A stretch of DNA of 64,000 nucleotides from JAMCRM01 sp035561075 (GCA_035561075.1 DATMYF010000135.1:5737-69736), one strand, 5' to 3'. Numbered from the stretch's first letter, positions 1 to 9,022 are shown. Translations and numbers: made by a program. The notes: generated by a model not told the origin, from the letters alone.

Positions 1-48
1 ACGGAGCGAGCTGTCAAGCCTCCGCGGGTTTGACGGTGCGTTGAATTG

Positions 49-87
49 GGCCGGCGTTCCTCCGGTGGAGGGAAGCCGGCCTTTATT
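49..87 (+). terminator. Rho-independent terminator upstream of the CODH/ACS operon
   Basis: A GC-rich inverted repeat pairs GGCCGGC (49-55) with GCCGGCC (75-81), extended by TTCC against GGAA, and is followed by CTTTATT. It probably ends a gene lying left of the window and insulates the operon that starts at 143. Bases 1-48 hold no recognisable gene. Confidence 0.55.
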
Positions 88-116
88 GTGCCCCTACGAT
101 GTCCGATCTTCAGACC

Positions 117-135
117 TGATCATATGATATGATCA
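117..135. promoter_or_regulatory. Perfect 19-bp palindromic operator for the GntR/FCD regulator
   Basis: TGATCATAT-G-ATATGATCA is a perfect palindrome with one central base, 8 nt before the GTG start of the regulator. FCD-type GntR proteins bind such AT-rich palindromes as dimers. A TATGAT hexamer (123-128) inside it resembles a -10 box, so binding would block transcription of the regulator and the operon behind it. The site is seen directly; which protein binds it is inference. Confidence 0.65.
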
Positions 136-142
136 CTGCGTC

Positions 143-886
143 GTGACTCCCGAGTTCCAGCGCGTCGAGGTGCCGGCCAACCTGCACGGAAGGGTAACTC
201 GCGCCCTCGCGGTACAGGTGATTCGGGCGGAACGCGCCTCCCAGCCCATCGTCTTCCCCAACGAAGCGCAACTCTGTCAACAACTTGGCGTAAGCCGGAG
301 CATTCTCCGGGAAGCCGTCAAGGTCTTGGCTGATAAAGGGATGCTCGAGGTTCGGCCGCGGGCCGGCACACGCTCGAAGCCGCGTGCTGAGTGGAACCTG
401 CTCGATCCCGACATCCTGGGATGGCAAGCGGAACTGGAGCCGGACGCGAACCTGCTACGCGAAATCTGCGAGGTCCGGCTGGCTATCGAGCCTACGGCAT
501 CATCATTTGCCGCGCTGCGTGCCACCCCGGAAGAAATGGATGAAATCCAGCGCTGCCTGGAGCGGCGGGAAGCCCGAATTGCGTCGGCCAACAGGGAAGA
601 AGCGGTCGACCTGGACCTTCGGTTCCAGTCGGCGGTGGTGGCGGCTTCGCACAACGCCCTTTTCCGGCATTTGAACGCAATGATCCGCGAGCCCTTCCGG
701 GCGGCCCTGTCCTTAACCGTCCAACTACCTGCGTCCGTAGCTTTGGGAATCGAGGGCTATCGGGCGCTGTTCCAGGCTATCCGCGGGCGCGACCCGCTGG
801 CGGCGCGCAACGCTTCGGCAGACATCGTGGGGCTCGCGATGTTGGCCGTCGAGCAGGTGATTCGTTCCCAGGAGCAAGCCAGATGA
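143..886 (+). CDS. GntR-family (FadR/FCD subfamily) transcriptional regulator
   Basis: This 247-aa DNA-binding protein has an N-terminal winged helix-turn-helix (about residues 15-80, with the GntR pattern QLGVSRSILREAVKVL) and a C-terminal all-helical FCD ligand domain (about 95-235). Family members bind organic acids or sugar acids and usually repress adjacent genes. The start is GTG at 143 with no clear Shine-Dalgarno; a -10-like hexamer about 15 nt upstream suggests a very short or absent leader. Its stop overlaps the next gene (ATGA), so it is the first cistron of the CODH/ACS operon and probably controls itself and the operon through the palindrome at 117-135. The ligand cannot be told from sequence. 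Confidence 0.9.
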   Translation: MTPEFQRVEVPANLHGRVTRALAVQVIRAERASQPIVFPNEAQLCQQLGVSRSILREAVKVLADKGMLEVRPRAGTRSKPRAEWNLLDPDILGWQAELEPDANLLREICEVRLAIEPTASSFAALRATPEEMDEIQRCLERREARIASANREEAVDLDLRFQSAVVAASHNALFRHLNAMIREPFRAALSLTVQLPASVALGIEGYRALFQAIRGRDPLAARNASADIVGLAMLAVEQVIRSQEQAR

Positions 887-1677
887 AAGTGGCCGTCTCC
901 GGCAAGGGCGGGGTCGGGAAGACAACCGTGGCGGGGACGCTGGCGCGGTTGTGGGCGCAGGACGGCGAGCGCGTGCTTGCCATCGACGCGGACCCCGACG
1001 CCAATCTCGCCTCCGCCCTGGGGCTGCCCGCCGAATTGCACCGGGAAGTTAAGACCATCGCCACCGAGCGGCGACTGATCGAAGAACGCACCGGCGCCAA
1101 GGTGCGGGAGATCGGCCAGATGTTCCGGTTGAACCCGGAGGTGGCGGATATTGCCGAGCGTTACGCCGTGCGCTGGGCGGGCGTAGATCTGCTGGTTTTG
1201 GGCGCGGTGGAGCGCGCCGCCGGCGGCTGCGCATGCCCCGAAAGCGTGCTGTTGAAAAGCCTGGTGCTGCACTTGGTGCTGCGCCGCGGCGAGACGGTAG
1301 TGCTGGATATGGAGGCTGGTATCGAGCATCTGGGACGCGGCACCGCCCTGGGGGTGGATGCCATGCTGGCGGTGGTGGAACCCGGCCGTCGCAGCGTTGA
1401 AACTGCCCAACGGGTGCGCGAGATGTCAGCCACCCTCGGCATCCGCCGCTTTGGCGTCGTATTGAATAAGTGTACGGCGGAAGCCGAGGACCGCGAGTGG
1501 ATCGCCCACGAGTTCGGCGCGGGGAACCTGCTCGGCGTGATACCAACGGATGTCCGCATCGCCCGGGCGGACCGGCTCGGCCAATCGCTCGTCGACATGG
1601 GCCAGGAAGACCTGCTGGCTCCCTTCCGAGCCCTGCAACAACAACTCAGCCGCTACAAAAAGGAGACCACCTCATGA
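883..1677 (+). CDS. cooC: CooC-like nickel-insertion ATPase for CODH/ACS (copy 1)
   Basis: This 264-aa P-loop ATPase is of the MinD/SIMIBI type. The deviant Walker A motif GKGGVGKTT lies at residues 7-15, the DADPDANL motif follows at about 36-43, and a Cys-X-Cys pair (GCACP) sits near residue 111, the metal-binding dimer interface of CooC proteins. Family members load nickel into the C-cluster of CO dehydrogenase or, as AcsF, the A-cluster of acetyl-CoA synthase. It overlaps the regulator before it and the methyltransferase after it by 4 nt each. A second paralogue lies at 2743-3489, so one probably serves CODH and the other ACS; which is which cannot be decided here. Confidence 0.9.
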   Translation: MKVAVSGKGGVGKTTVAGTLARLWAQDGERVLAIDADPDANLASALGLPAELHREVKTIATERRLIEERTGAKVREIGQMFRLNPEVADIAERYAVRWAGVDLLVLGAVERAAGGCACPESVLLKSLVLHLVLRRGETVVLDMEAGIEHLGRGTALGVDAMLAVVEPGRRSVETAQRVREMSATLGIRRFGVVLNKCTAEAEDREWIAHEFGAGNLLGVIPTDVRIARADRLGQSLVDMGQEDLLAPFRALQQQLSRYKKETTS

Positions 1678-2735
1678 GTTTCGAGCCCCGATGCCTGGCC
1701 ACGGCCATTGGCAGCCTGCCCCATGCGGATCCGCAGGAAGCCGTCCGGGTGATCCTAGGCAGCATTCCCGATGCGCCCATCTGGCCCCAATTACCCGCCT
1801 GCGGGCTGAATGAGCAGATGGAGGTGCAGTACAGCGAGGGGATCCCGCGCGTGGTGATCGACCGCGCCAAAGAGCGCATGTACATCGACACCACCGGGGA
1901 CTACTCAATGGAACAGGCCGGGTTCTACGAGAATTACCTCGCCGAAAACCTGGACTGCTTCGCCATCACGCAGGCGTTTTCGAAAGGCATTCATGCCATG
2001 GAGGCCGCGCTCAAGGCGACGGGGGTGCGGCGGCCATTCGTGAAGGTGCAGACGACGGGACCCGTGAGCTTCGGGCTCACCATTGTCGATGAGAACAAGC
2101 GCGCCATTTACTACAACCCGGAGTTCATCGACGTAGTCGTGAAAGCGCTGGCGATGAAGTGCCGCTGGCAAATTCGCAAATTTCGCGGCTACGCAGAGGG
2201 CGTGATTTGCTTCATCGACGAGCCGATCCTCTCCGCTTTCGGCTCCTCCACCTATGTCAGCGTTACGCGCGACGACGTGGTGGCCAAGCTCGGCGAAGTC
2301 ATCGAGGCGGTACACGCTGAAGGGGCGCTGGCGGGAGTCCACTGCTGCGGCAATACGGAATGGTCGATCCTAATGGACGCCGGCGCCGATATCGTCAACT
2401 TCGACGCGTTCGACTACGGCGACACCATGGCGCTCTATCCCGCCGCCGTGAAGCGGCATTTGGAAGCCGGCAAGGCGCTGGCATGGGGTATCGTGCCCAC
2501 CAACAGCGCCAAAATACAGGCGCAAACCTCCGAGAGCCTGGTGGCGCGGTTTACCACGCTGGTGGACAACCTGGCCCGTGCCGCCGGTCTCGACCGGGAA
2601 CTCATCCTGCGGCAGGCGCTGATCACGCCATCCTGCGGTACCGGTTCGCTGCCAGTGGCCGATGCCGAGCGCGTCTTCCGTGTGCTGCGGCAGACCAGCG
2701 ACACCCTGCGGAAGGGCTTCGGCGCAGCGGCCTGA
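1674..2735 (+). CDS. MetE-core/UROD-superfamily methyltransferase of the CODH/ACS operon
   Basis: This 353-aa TIM-barrel protein resembles the C-terminal catalytic half of cobalamin-independent methionine synthase. It keeps the IDEP motif (E183), the zinc pair His-X-Cys (H223, C225 in GVHCCGN) and a late cysteine in PSCGTG (C321), the MetE zinc-ligand pattern. The MetE N-terminal half is missing. Stand-alone core-MetE proteins are known in archaea and Dehalococcoides, where the methyl donor is methylcobalamin or the corrinoid iron-sulfur protein. Here it could move methyl groups between the CFeSP encoded downstream and a thiol such as homocysteine. ATG at 1674 was chosen for its ATGA overlap with cooC and the GGAG box just upstream. 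The substrate is inferred. Confidence 0.8.
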   Translation: MSFEPRCLATAIGSLPHADPQEAVRVILGSIPDAPIWPQLPACGLNEQMEVQYSEGIPRVVIDRAKERMYIDTTGDYSMEQAGFYENYLAENLDCFAITQAFSKGIHAMEAALKATGVRRPFVKVQTTGPVSFGLTIVDENKRAIYYNPEFIDVVVKALAMKCRWQIRKFRGYAEGVICFIDEPILSAFGSSTYVSVTRDDVVAKLGEVIEAVHAEGALAGVHCCGNTEWSILMDAGADIVNFDAFDYGDTMALYPAAVKRHLEAGKALAWGIVPTNSAKIQAQTSESLVARFTTLVDNLARAAGLDRELILRQALITPSCGTGSLPVADAERVFRVLRQTSDTLRKGFGAAA

Positions 2736-2742
2736 GGCGGCG

Positions 2743-3489
2743 ATGGGACTGACCCTGGCATTTACCGGCAAGGGGGGCGTCGGCAAGACCACGCTCTCTT
2801 CGCTCGCCATTAGCTGGCTGGTCGAGAGGGGAGAAGGGCCGGTGCTCGCCGTGGACGCCGATTCCAACGCCAACCTGCACGAGGCGTTGGGCGTATCCTA
2901 CGCAGCCACGGTGGGCGGCATTCGCGAGAGTGCCCGTCAGGCGGACAAGGGCATTTCCAAGCAGGAGTTTCTGGAACTGCGCGTACAGCAGGCGCTGGTG
3001 GAGCGAAACGGGTTCGACCTGATTGTCATGGGCCGTCCCGAAGGCCAGGGTTGCTACTGTTTCGCCAACAGCGTCCTGCGTGACGTGCTGGACCGCGTCG
3101 CCCGCAACTACCGCCACATCGTGATCGACAGCGAGGCGGGGTTGGAGCATATCTCCCGCCGTACCCTCTTAACGCTCGACCGGCTCATGATCGTTTCCGA
3201 CTGTACCGTGCGCGGGGTTCGTACGGCGGCGCGCATCTCGGCGCTGGCCGACGAGGTCGCACTCGGCGCACGCGCGCGCGGCTTGATAGTGAACCGCGTG
3301 CCGGACGGGGCACTCACCCCCGCTCTATCCTGCGAGGCGGAGGCCACGCGTCTGCCGCTCATCGCGGCCGTCCCGCTCGATGCGCACGTCGCTTCACTGG
3401 ACGCCGACGGCGTCGCAGTGGCGGGGATTCCGCCCGATTCTCCGGCCCGCCTGGCCGTTAACAACATCATGGAGAGACTATTCGCATGA
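2743..3489 (+). CDS. CooC/AcsF-like nickel-insertion ATPase (copy 2)
   Basis: This 248-aa MinD-type ATPase is a paralogue of the protein encoded at 883. It has the deviant Walker A (GKGGVGKTT, residues 7-15), AVDADSNANLHEAL, and a Cys-X-Cys pair in GCYCF near residue 107. The start is ATG at 2743, 7 nt after the methyltransferase stop, and its end overlaps the CO dehydrogenase gene by 4 nt (ATGA). The position directly before acsA-acsB fits a role in activating the nickel clusters. Assignment to AcsF (ACS maturation) rather than CooC is a guess from the presence of two copies. Confidence 0.88.
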   Translation: MGLTLAFTGKGGVGKTTLSSLAISWLVERGEGPVLAVDADSNANLHEALGVSYAATVGGIRESARQADKGISKQEFLELRVQQALVERNGFDLIVMGRPEGQGCYCFANSVLRDVLDRVARNYRHIVIDSEAGLEHISRRTLLTLDRLMIVSDCTVRGVRTAARISALADEVALGARARGLIVNRVPDGALTPALSCEAEATRLPLIAAVPLDAHVASLDADGVAVAGIPPDSPARLAVNNIMERLFA

Positions 3490-5408
3490 AAGCCGTCTCG
3501 CGCGATCCCGCCATCAACGAAATGGTCGCCATCGCCGGCGCCGCCGAGGTGAGCACGGTCTGGGACCGCCATAAGGCGCAACACCCGCAATGCAAGTTCG
3601 GCAGCGACGGCGTTTGCTGCCGGCTTTGCCACATGGGGCCGTGCCGTATCACTCCCAAAGCGAAACTCGGCATTTGCGGCGCTGATGCCGATACCATCAC
3701 GGCGCGGAACCTGCTGCGGGAGATCGCCGCCGGCACAGCGGCCCATTCCGACCATGGCCGGATGCTGGTCCGTACTCTCAAGCTTGTGGCGCGGGGCGAG
3801 TCGGGCGAGTACCGCATTGCGGACCCGCGCAGGCTGCGCGAAGCGGCTCGTTTCTTCGAGATCTCGACGGACGGCCGCGAAGATCTGGAAATAGCGCGGG
3901 ACCTCGCGGATGTCTTCGCCGCCCAGTTCTCCTGGTCGGAGGAGCCGAACGCGACCCTGAAGCTCGCCCCGGAAAGACGCCAGGCCCTGTGGACGAAACT
4001 CGGGATCCAGCCGGAGGGGATAGACCCCGCTGTCGTGGAATTGATGCACCGCACCCACATGGGCGTAGACCACGATTACCGCCATCTGGTCATGGGTGGC
4101 CTTAAGTGCAGCTTGGCGGATGGTTGGGTGGGCTCGGCCATCGCGACGATAGTCTCCGATATCCTGTTCGGCACGCCCAAGCCCATCCGCAGCAGCGTAA
4201 ACCTCGGGGTGCTCGCCCACGACAAGGTAAACATTATCGTACACGGGCACGAACCGACGCTCTCCGAGATGCTCGCGGTGGCGTCCCGGGACCCGGAACT
4301 GCTGGCCTATGCGCGTGCGAAAGGTGCGGCAGGCATCAACATCGCCGGAATCTGCTGCACCGCCAACGAAGTGCTCATGCGCCACGGGCTGCCCATCGCA
4401 GGCAACTTTTTGCAGCAGGAGCTTGCGATCGTCACCGGCGCGGTCGAGATGATGATCGTGGACGTGCAATGCGTGATGCCTTCACTGGCACAGGTGGCTA
4501 AGTGCTTCCACACCAGGCTGGTCAGCACTTCGGAAATCGCCCAAAGCTGCGGTGCCGAGCAGATCACCTTCGACGTGGAGAACGGTTACCGGCACGCATG
4601 CGGGCTGGTCCGGGCCGCCATCGACAACTTCGAGCGGCGGGACGCCGGGCGCGTACACATCCCGCAGGAGTCCATGGAACTGGTGGCGGGGTTCTCCAAT
4701 GAGACTATTTACCACATCTTGGGCGGGCGCTTCCGCTCCACCTTCCGTCCGCTGAACGATGCCATTATCGACGGCCGCATCCGCGGCATTGCGGGCATCA
4801 TCGGCTGCAGCAACCCGAAGGTCATGGCGGACAACGCGCATGTGCGCCTGGCCGAGGAACTGATCAAGCGCAATGTGCTGGTGCTCGAAACCGGCTGCGC
4901 TGCCATTGCCTGTGCCAAAGCCGGCCTGCTGGTCCCTGAGGCGGCGCTGGAAAAGGCCGGAGCCAGCCTGCGCGAGGTGTGCGAGGCGGTCGGGATTCCG
5001 CCGGTGCTTCACATGGGTTCCTGCGTGGACAACAGCCGTATCCTCCTCGCCGCGACGAACCTGTTGCGTGAAGGCGGCTTGGGCGAGGATCTTTCGGACC
5101 TGCCCGTCGCAGGCGCGGCACCGGAGTGGATGAGCGAAAAGGCGGTGGCAATCGGGCACTACTTCGTGGCCAGCGGACTTTACGTGGTGCTGGGCCACCC
5201 CCTGTATGTGGAGGGCAGCCGCAACGTGACGAAGTTGCTGTGCGAAGAGATGGAAGGCATCACCGGCGGGCGATTTGAGTGGGAGCCCGACCCCGTGATT
5301 GCCGCGGACAAGATCCTGGAGCACATCGAGCGCAAACGCGATGCGCTGCGTATCAATGTTGCGCGGGAACGAAAGCTTTTCGACATGAAGGCGAGGCGCG
5401 AACTCTAA
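3486..5408 (+). CDS. acsA: Anaerobic CO dehydrogenase catalytic subunit (Ni-Fe-S)
   Basis: This 640-aa protein interconverts CO and CO2 and, as partner of acetyl-CoA synthase, supplies CO through an internal tunnel. The N-terminal cysteines C36/C44 match the shared D-cluster and C45/C48/C53/C64 the B-cluster. C-cluster ligand motifs occur in family order: VHGHEP, GICCT, DVQCVMP, IGCSNP, ETGCA and HMGSCVDNS. No ligand is missing, so the enzyme should be active. Length is normal for CooS/AcsA (about 630-675 aa). It overlaps the gene before by 4 nt and the fused acsB-acsD after by 1 nt. The context makes it the ACS-linked type (AcsA) rather than a stand-alone respiratory CooS. Confidence 0.96.
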   Translation: MKAVSRDPAINEMVAIAGAAEVSTVWDRHKAQHPQCKFGSDGVCCRLCHMGPCRITPKAKLGICGADADTITARNLLREIAAGTAAHSDHGRMLVRTLKLVARGESGEYRIADPRRLREAARFFEISTDGREDLEIARDLADVFAAQFSWSEEPNATLKLAPERRQALWTKLGIQPEGIDPAVVELMHRTHMGVDHDYRHLVMGGLKCSLADGWVGSAIATIVSDILFGTPKPIRSSVNLGVLAHDKVNIIVHGHEPTLSEMLAVASRDPELLAYARAKGAAGINIAGICCTANEVLMRHGLPIAGNFLQQELAIVTGAVEMMIVDVQCVMPSLAQVAKCFHTRLVSTSEIAQSCGAEQITFDVENGYRHACGLVRAAIDNFERRDAGRVHIPQESMELVAGFSNETIYHILGGRFRSTFRPLNDAIIDGRIRGIAGIIGCSNPKVMADNAHVRLAEELIKRNVLVLETGCAAIACAKAGLLVPEAALEKAGASLREVCEAVGIPPVLHMGSCVDNSRILLAATNLLREGGLGEDLSDLPVAGAAPEWMSEKAVAIGHYFVASGLYVVLGHPLYVEGSRNVTKLLCEEMEGITGGRFEWEPDPVIAADKILEHIERKRDALRINVARERKLFDMKARREL

Positions 5409-8400
5409 TGAGCAAGATCATCGCCACTTCCGCCATCCGCGGCGCCCACGAAATCGTGAGGCAGGCCGAGGATTTTCTGGCGCGGGCCCTGGCGCAACAT
5501 GGCTCCGATTGCGCGGTGGGCTTCCCGGATACGGCATATTCGCTGCCGGTGATCTACTCGCTGCTGGGCAGGCGTGTCGATCGACTCTCGGATATATCGC
5601 CGGTGCTGGAAGAATGCCGGCGGCTGCTCGCGCCCGTCCCGGCCGATGCGGTCTGGCTGCCCTATCTGGGCGACACGCTCGACGCGGGCATGGCCACGCT
5701 GTTCGCTTTCGAAATTATCGAAGCTTGCAAATACCTCATCGGCCCCCACCCGGTAGACGGACTTTGGCTCGGGGCGGCGGGAGACGTGATCATCCGCGAG
5801 CGCGGCATTGAGTTTGTGGATGGCTCCGCCCCCGGTTTCGCCGCCGTGGTGGGCGCCGCACCTACCCGCGATGACGCCGTGCGCATCGCCCGCGAACTTC
5901 AGGAAAAGAATCTGTATGTCTTCATCGCGGGTCACACCAACGGCGTCTCCTTTGCGGAGCAGTTGCAGGAGGCAGGGGTTGAGTTAGGGTGGAAGACGCG
6001 GCTGGTGCCCTTCGGGAAAGAAATCTCCGCCGCTATTTATGCGCTCGGGTTCGCCAACCGCGTGGCGCTCAGTTTTGGCGGCGTGCAGGCGGCGGATTAC
6101 ACACGCAACCTCAAGTACACCAAGGACCGGATTTTCGCCTTCGTAATGGCGCTCGGGGAGGTTACCGAAGAAAAGTACGCCGCTGCCGCGGGAGCCATCT
6201 CCTACGGCTTCCCCACCATCGCCGATACCGCTATTCCGGAGATTTTGCCCACGGGCATTTGCACCTACGAGCACGTGGTCTCATCGGTGCCCGTAGATCG
6301 CATTGTGGAGAAGTGCCTGGAGGTGCGCGGCTGCAAGGTCAAGATAGCCAGGGTGCCTATCCCGGTCGCCTACGGTGCGGCTTTTGAGGGCGAACGCATC
6401 CGAAAAGAGCAGACCTTTGTGGAGTTCGGCGGCAACCGCACGCCGGCTTTCGAGTACGTTACCACCCGCGATCTTTCCGCGGTAGAAGACGGCAGGATTA
6501 CCGTTGCGGGCTCGGAGATCGACGACGTTGCCGAGGGCTCGGCCCTGCCGCTGGGCATCTGGGTGGAGGTGGCCGGACGCAAGATGCAGGCCGACTTCGA
6601 GCCGATCCTGGAGCGCCAGATCCATCACCTGATCAACGGCGCCGAGGGTGTCTGGCACATGGGCCAGCGCGACATAAACTGGATTCGCATCTCCAGGGCC
6701 GCGCGCGATCGTGGGTTCAAGATCCGGCACCTGGGCGACATCATCCACACCCGGCTGATCAACGACTACCCGGCCATTGTGGACAAGGTTCAGATTACGC
6801 TGTTCACGGACCTCAAGGATGTGGAGGCCCATATCGGCGAGGCCAAACAGGTCTACCGCGCGCGCAACCAGCGCATGGAATCGCTCACCGATGAAAGCGT
6901 AGACACGTTCTACTCCTGCCTTCTTTGCCAGAGTTTCGCGCCCAATCATGTTTGCGTGATCACGCCGGAGCGCCTGGGCCTGTGTGGCGCTTACAACTGG
7001 CTGGATGGCAAGGCGGCTTATGAGATCGATCCCACGGGACCGAATCAGCCGCTCGTTAAAGGCGAGTGCCTCGACCCCGTACGCGGCCAGTGGCAGAACA
7101 TCAACGACTACGTCTGGGCCAACTCCAAGCAGACCATCAGAAACTTCAACGCCTACTCGCTACTGGAGCATCCCATGACCAGTTGCGGCTGTTTCGAGGC
7201 TATCGTGGCGGTGTTGCCGGAATGCAATGGGGTGATGATCGTCAACCGCGAGTATACCGGCCAGACACCCGCGGGGATGAAGTTCTCCACCCTGGCGAAC
7301 ATGACCGGCGGTGGGCAGCAGGTGCCGGGCTTTATCGGGGTCGGCAAAGCGTACATCGGCAGCCGCAAGTTCATCGCCGCCGAAGGCGGGCACCGGCGGA
7401 TTGTGTGGATGCCCCGCGAATTGAAGGATGCGTTGCGGGAGGAACTGGCGGATATCGGACGGCGCCTGGGAATTGAAGATATCGCCGGCATGATTGCGGA
7501 TGAAACCGTGGGGACGGACGCGGCAACGGTGCGCGCCTTTATGGAGAAGGCCGGTCATCCGGCCCTCGCAATGCCGGAGATCACGGCGTCGTCGTCCGAA
7601 CCTGCCGTGACGGACACGGTTAAGGAGCGGCCGGTCGAAGCGCCGCAGGCAATTCCGCAGCCTGCGCCGGCGCCGCACGAGCAGGAACCAGTGGAATCGA
7701 AACCGGCATCGAAACCGGCAACGGAGCCCCTGGATGGCATCGGGGAGATTATCTCGGTGCTGGAACAACTGCGGAACGCGCCTCTTGAAACCAGGGTTAC
7801 GCCGGAGATGAGCGCCGAACAACAGATGGCAACCCTTCAGGCGTCTACCGCGTTGCACCTGCTGCACGCGGGCGCAAACATGCTGTTGATGCAAAGCGGC
7901 GCGCTGTCACGGGCAGCGGCGGCCGCGACGTTCTCCCCAGTATCAGCCCCTCCCCCACCGCCGCCGGCTCCGCCCGCTCCGGTGGAAACTCGAAAGCCCG
8001 AGCCTGTGCCGCCGCCCCTTCCGGAATCGGAACCGGCGCGGACTTCGGCAGCCATAATCAGCCCCACGAGCTTCAGCGTTCCGGCTGATAAGGCCAACGT
8101 GACTGTCCGGACGGTGACGTTGGGGGGCAGCGGCACCCGGACCTCGGCAGTGATCCTCGGCGGTGAGGAAGCGCTTCCGTTCCGGCATTACGAGGGCAAT
8201 ACGGGGTGCCGCCCCGCGGTCGCGATGGAGGTCTTCGACCAGGAACCCAAAGGCTACCCGGAGCCTCTTCGCGCCGCCTATGGCGCGCTCCTCAAGGATC
8301 CCGCAGCCATGGCGCGTTTCTGCGTCGAGAAACTGGGTGCGGAGCTGATCAGCGTGCGCCTGCCCGGCACGCACCCCGAAAATGGCGATAAGTCCCCGGA

Positions 8401-9022
8401 AGCCACCGCGGACGTGATAAAGGACGTTCTCAAGGCCGTGGGTGTGCCGCTGGTGGTGACCGGTCCGAACCACTTTGAGAAGAACAATGCCGTGATGAAG
8501 CACATCGCCGCGGTGTTCGCGGGCGAAAACCTGTTGCTGAACTGGGTGGAGACGGACAACTATAAGACCATCGCGGCGGCCGCTATGGGCTACAACCACT
8601 GCGTGGTGGCCCAAACTCCCATTGACGTCAACATGTGCAAACAGCTCAACATCCTGCTGACAAACATGGGCGTCTCGCCGGAAAAAATCGTGATCGATCC
8701 TTACACCGGCGCACTAGGCTACGGGTTGGAGTACACCTACTCCGTGATGGAACGCATCCGCACCTCCGCGTTCACAGGCGACCCCATGCTGGCGCTGCCG
8801 ATGCTGGTTACGGCCGGCTACGAGGTCTGGCGGACGAAGGAGAGCCGCGCTCCGCGCAGCGCGTTCCCGCTGTGGGGCAGGGAAGAAGAACGGGGCGCAC
8901 TGCTGGAGGTCGCCACGGCCACCAGTCTGTTGAACGCGGGGGCCGACCTCCTGATCCTCTACCATCCGTTGGCCGCTCGAACGATGAAGCGAAAAATCGA
9001 GGAGATGATCACATGGCGCTGA
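5408..9022 (+). CDS. acsB-acsD: Acetyl-CoA synthase fused to corrinoid Fe-S protein small subunit (AcsB-AcsD fusion)
   Basis: This 1204-aa fusion joins two normally separate enzymes. Residues 1 to about 725 are full-length bacterial acetyl-CoA synthase. The A-cluster cysteines C504, C507, C516, C526, C593 and C595 are spaced exactly like C506, C509, C518, C528, C595 and C597 of the Moorella enzyme, so it should make acetyl-CoA from CO, a methyl group and CoA. Residues about 725-887 form a linker with a predicted helical stretch (about 777-840) and a proline run (from about 847). Residues about 888-1204 are the TIM-barrel small subunit of the corrinoid iron-sulfur protein (LPFRHYEGNTG near its start). 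ATG at 5408 overlaps the acsA stop (TAATG). The frame is open throughout with no stop at the junction; a longer upstream start would lie inside acsA and was rejected. Confidence 0.95.
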   Translation: MSKIIATSAIRGAHEIVRQAEDFLARALAQHGSDCAVGFPDTAYSLPVIYSLLGRRVDRLSDISPVLEECRRLLAPVPADAVWLPYLGDTLDAGMATLFAFEIIEACKYLIGPHPVDGLWLGAAGDVIIRERGIEFVDGSAPGFAAVVGAAPTRDDAVRIARELQEKNLYVFIAGHTNGVSFAEQLQEAGVELGWKTRLVPFGKEISAAIYALGFANRVALSFGGVQAADYTRNLKYTKDRIFAFVMALGEVTEEKYAAAAGAISYGFPTIADTAIPEILPTGICTYEHVVSSVPVDRIVEKCLEVRGCKVKIARVPIPVAYGAAFEGERIRKEQTFVEFGGNRTPAFEYVTTRDLSAVEDGRITVAGSEIDDVAEGSALPLGIWVEVAGRKMQADFEPILERQIHHLINGAEGVWHMGQRDINWIRISRAARDRGFKIRHLGDIIHTRLINDYPAIVDKVQITLFTDLKDVEAHIGEAKQVYRARNQRMESLTDESVDTFYSCLLCQSFAPNHVCVITPERLGLCGAYNWLDGKAAYEIDPTGPNQPLVKGECLDPVRGQWQNINDYVWANSKQTIRNFNAYSLLEHPMTSCGCFEAIVAVLPECNGVMIVNREYTGQTPAGMKFSTLANMTGGGQQVPGFIGVGKAYIGSRKFIAAEGGHRRIVWMPRELKDALREELADIGRRLGIEDIAGMIADETVGTDAATVRAFMEKAGHPALAMPEITASSSEPAVTDTVKERPVEAPQAIPQPAPAPHEQEPVESKPASKPATEPLDGIGEIISVLEQLRNAPLETRVTPEMSAEQQMATLQASTALHLLHAGANMLLMQSGALSRAAAAATFSPVSAPPPPPPAPPAPVETRKPEPVPPPLPESEPARTSAAIISPTSFSVPADKANVTVRTVTLGGSGTRTSAVILGGEEALPFRHYEGNTGCRPAVAMEVFDQEPKGYPEPLRAAYGALLKDPAAMARFCVEKLGAELISVRLPGTHPENGDKSPEATADVIKDVLKAVGVPLVVTGPNHFEKNNAVMKHIAAVFAGENLLLNWVETDNYKTIAAAAMGYNHCVVAQTPIDVNMCKQLNILLTNMGVSPEKIVIDPYTGALGYGLEYTYSVMERIRTSAFTGDPMLALPMLVTAGYEVWRTKESRAPRSAFPLWGREEERGALLEVATATSLLNAGADLLILYHPLAARTMKRKIEEMITWR

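Noticed and set aside
1..142. A cobalamin riboswitch before the corrinoid-dependent operon
   Set aside because: The leader is too short and lacks the B12-box; only a terminator and a palindrome are present.
7570..8070. The acsB-acsD fusion as a possible frameshift or sequencing artefact
   Set aside because: The frame is open through a long linker of sensible composition; an error would have to remove a stop and a start while leaving about 165 linker residues with helical and proline-rich structure. Read-level confirmation is still desirable.
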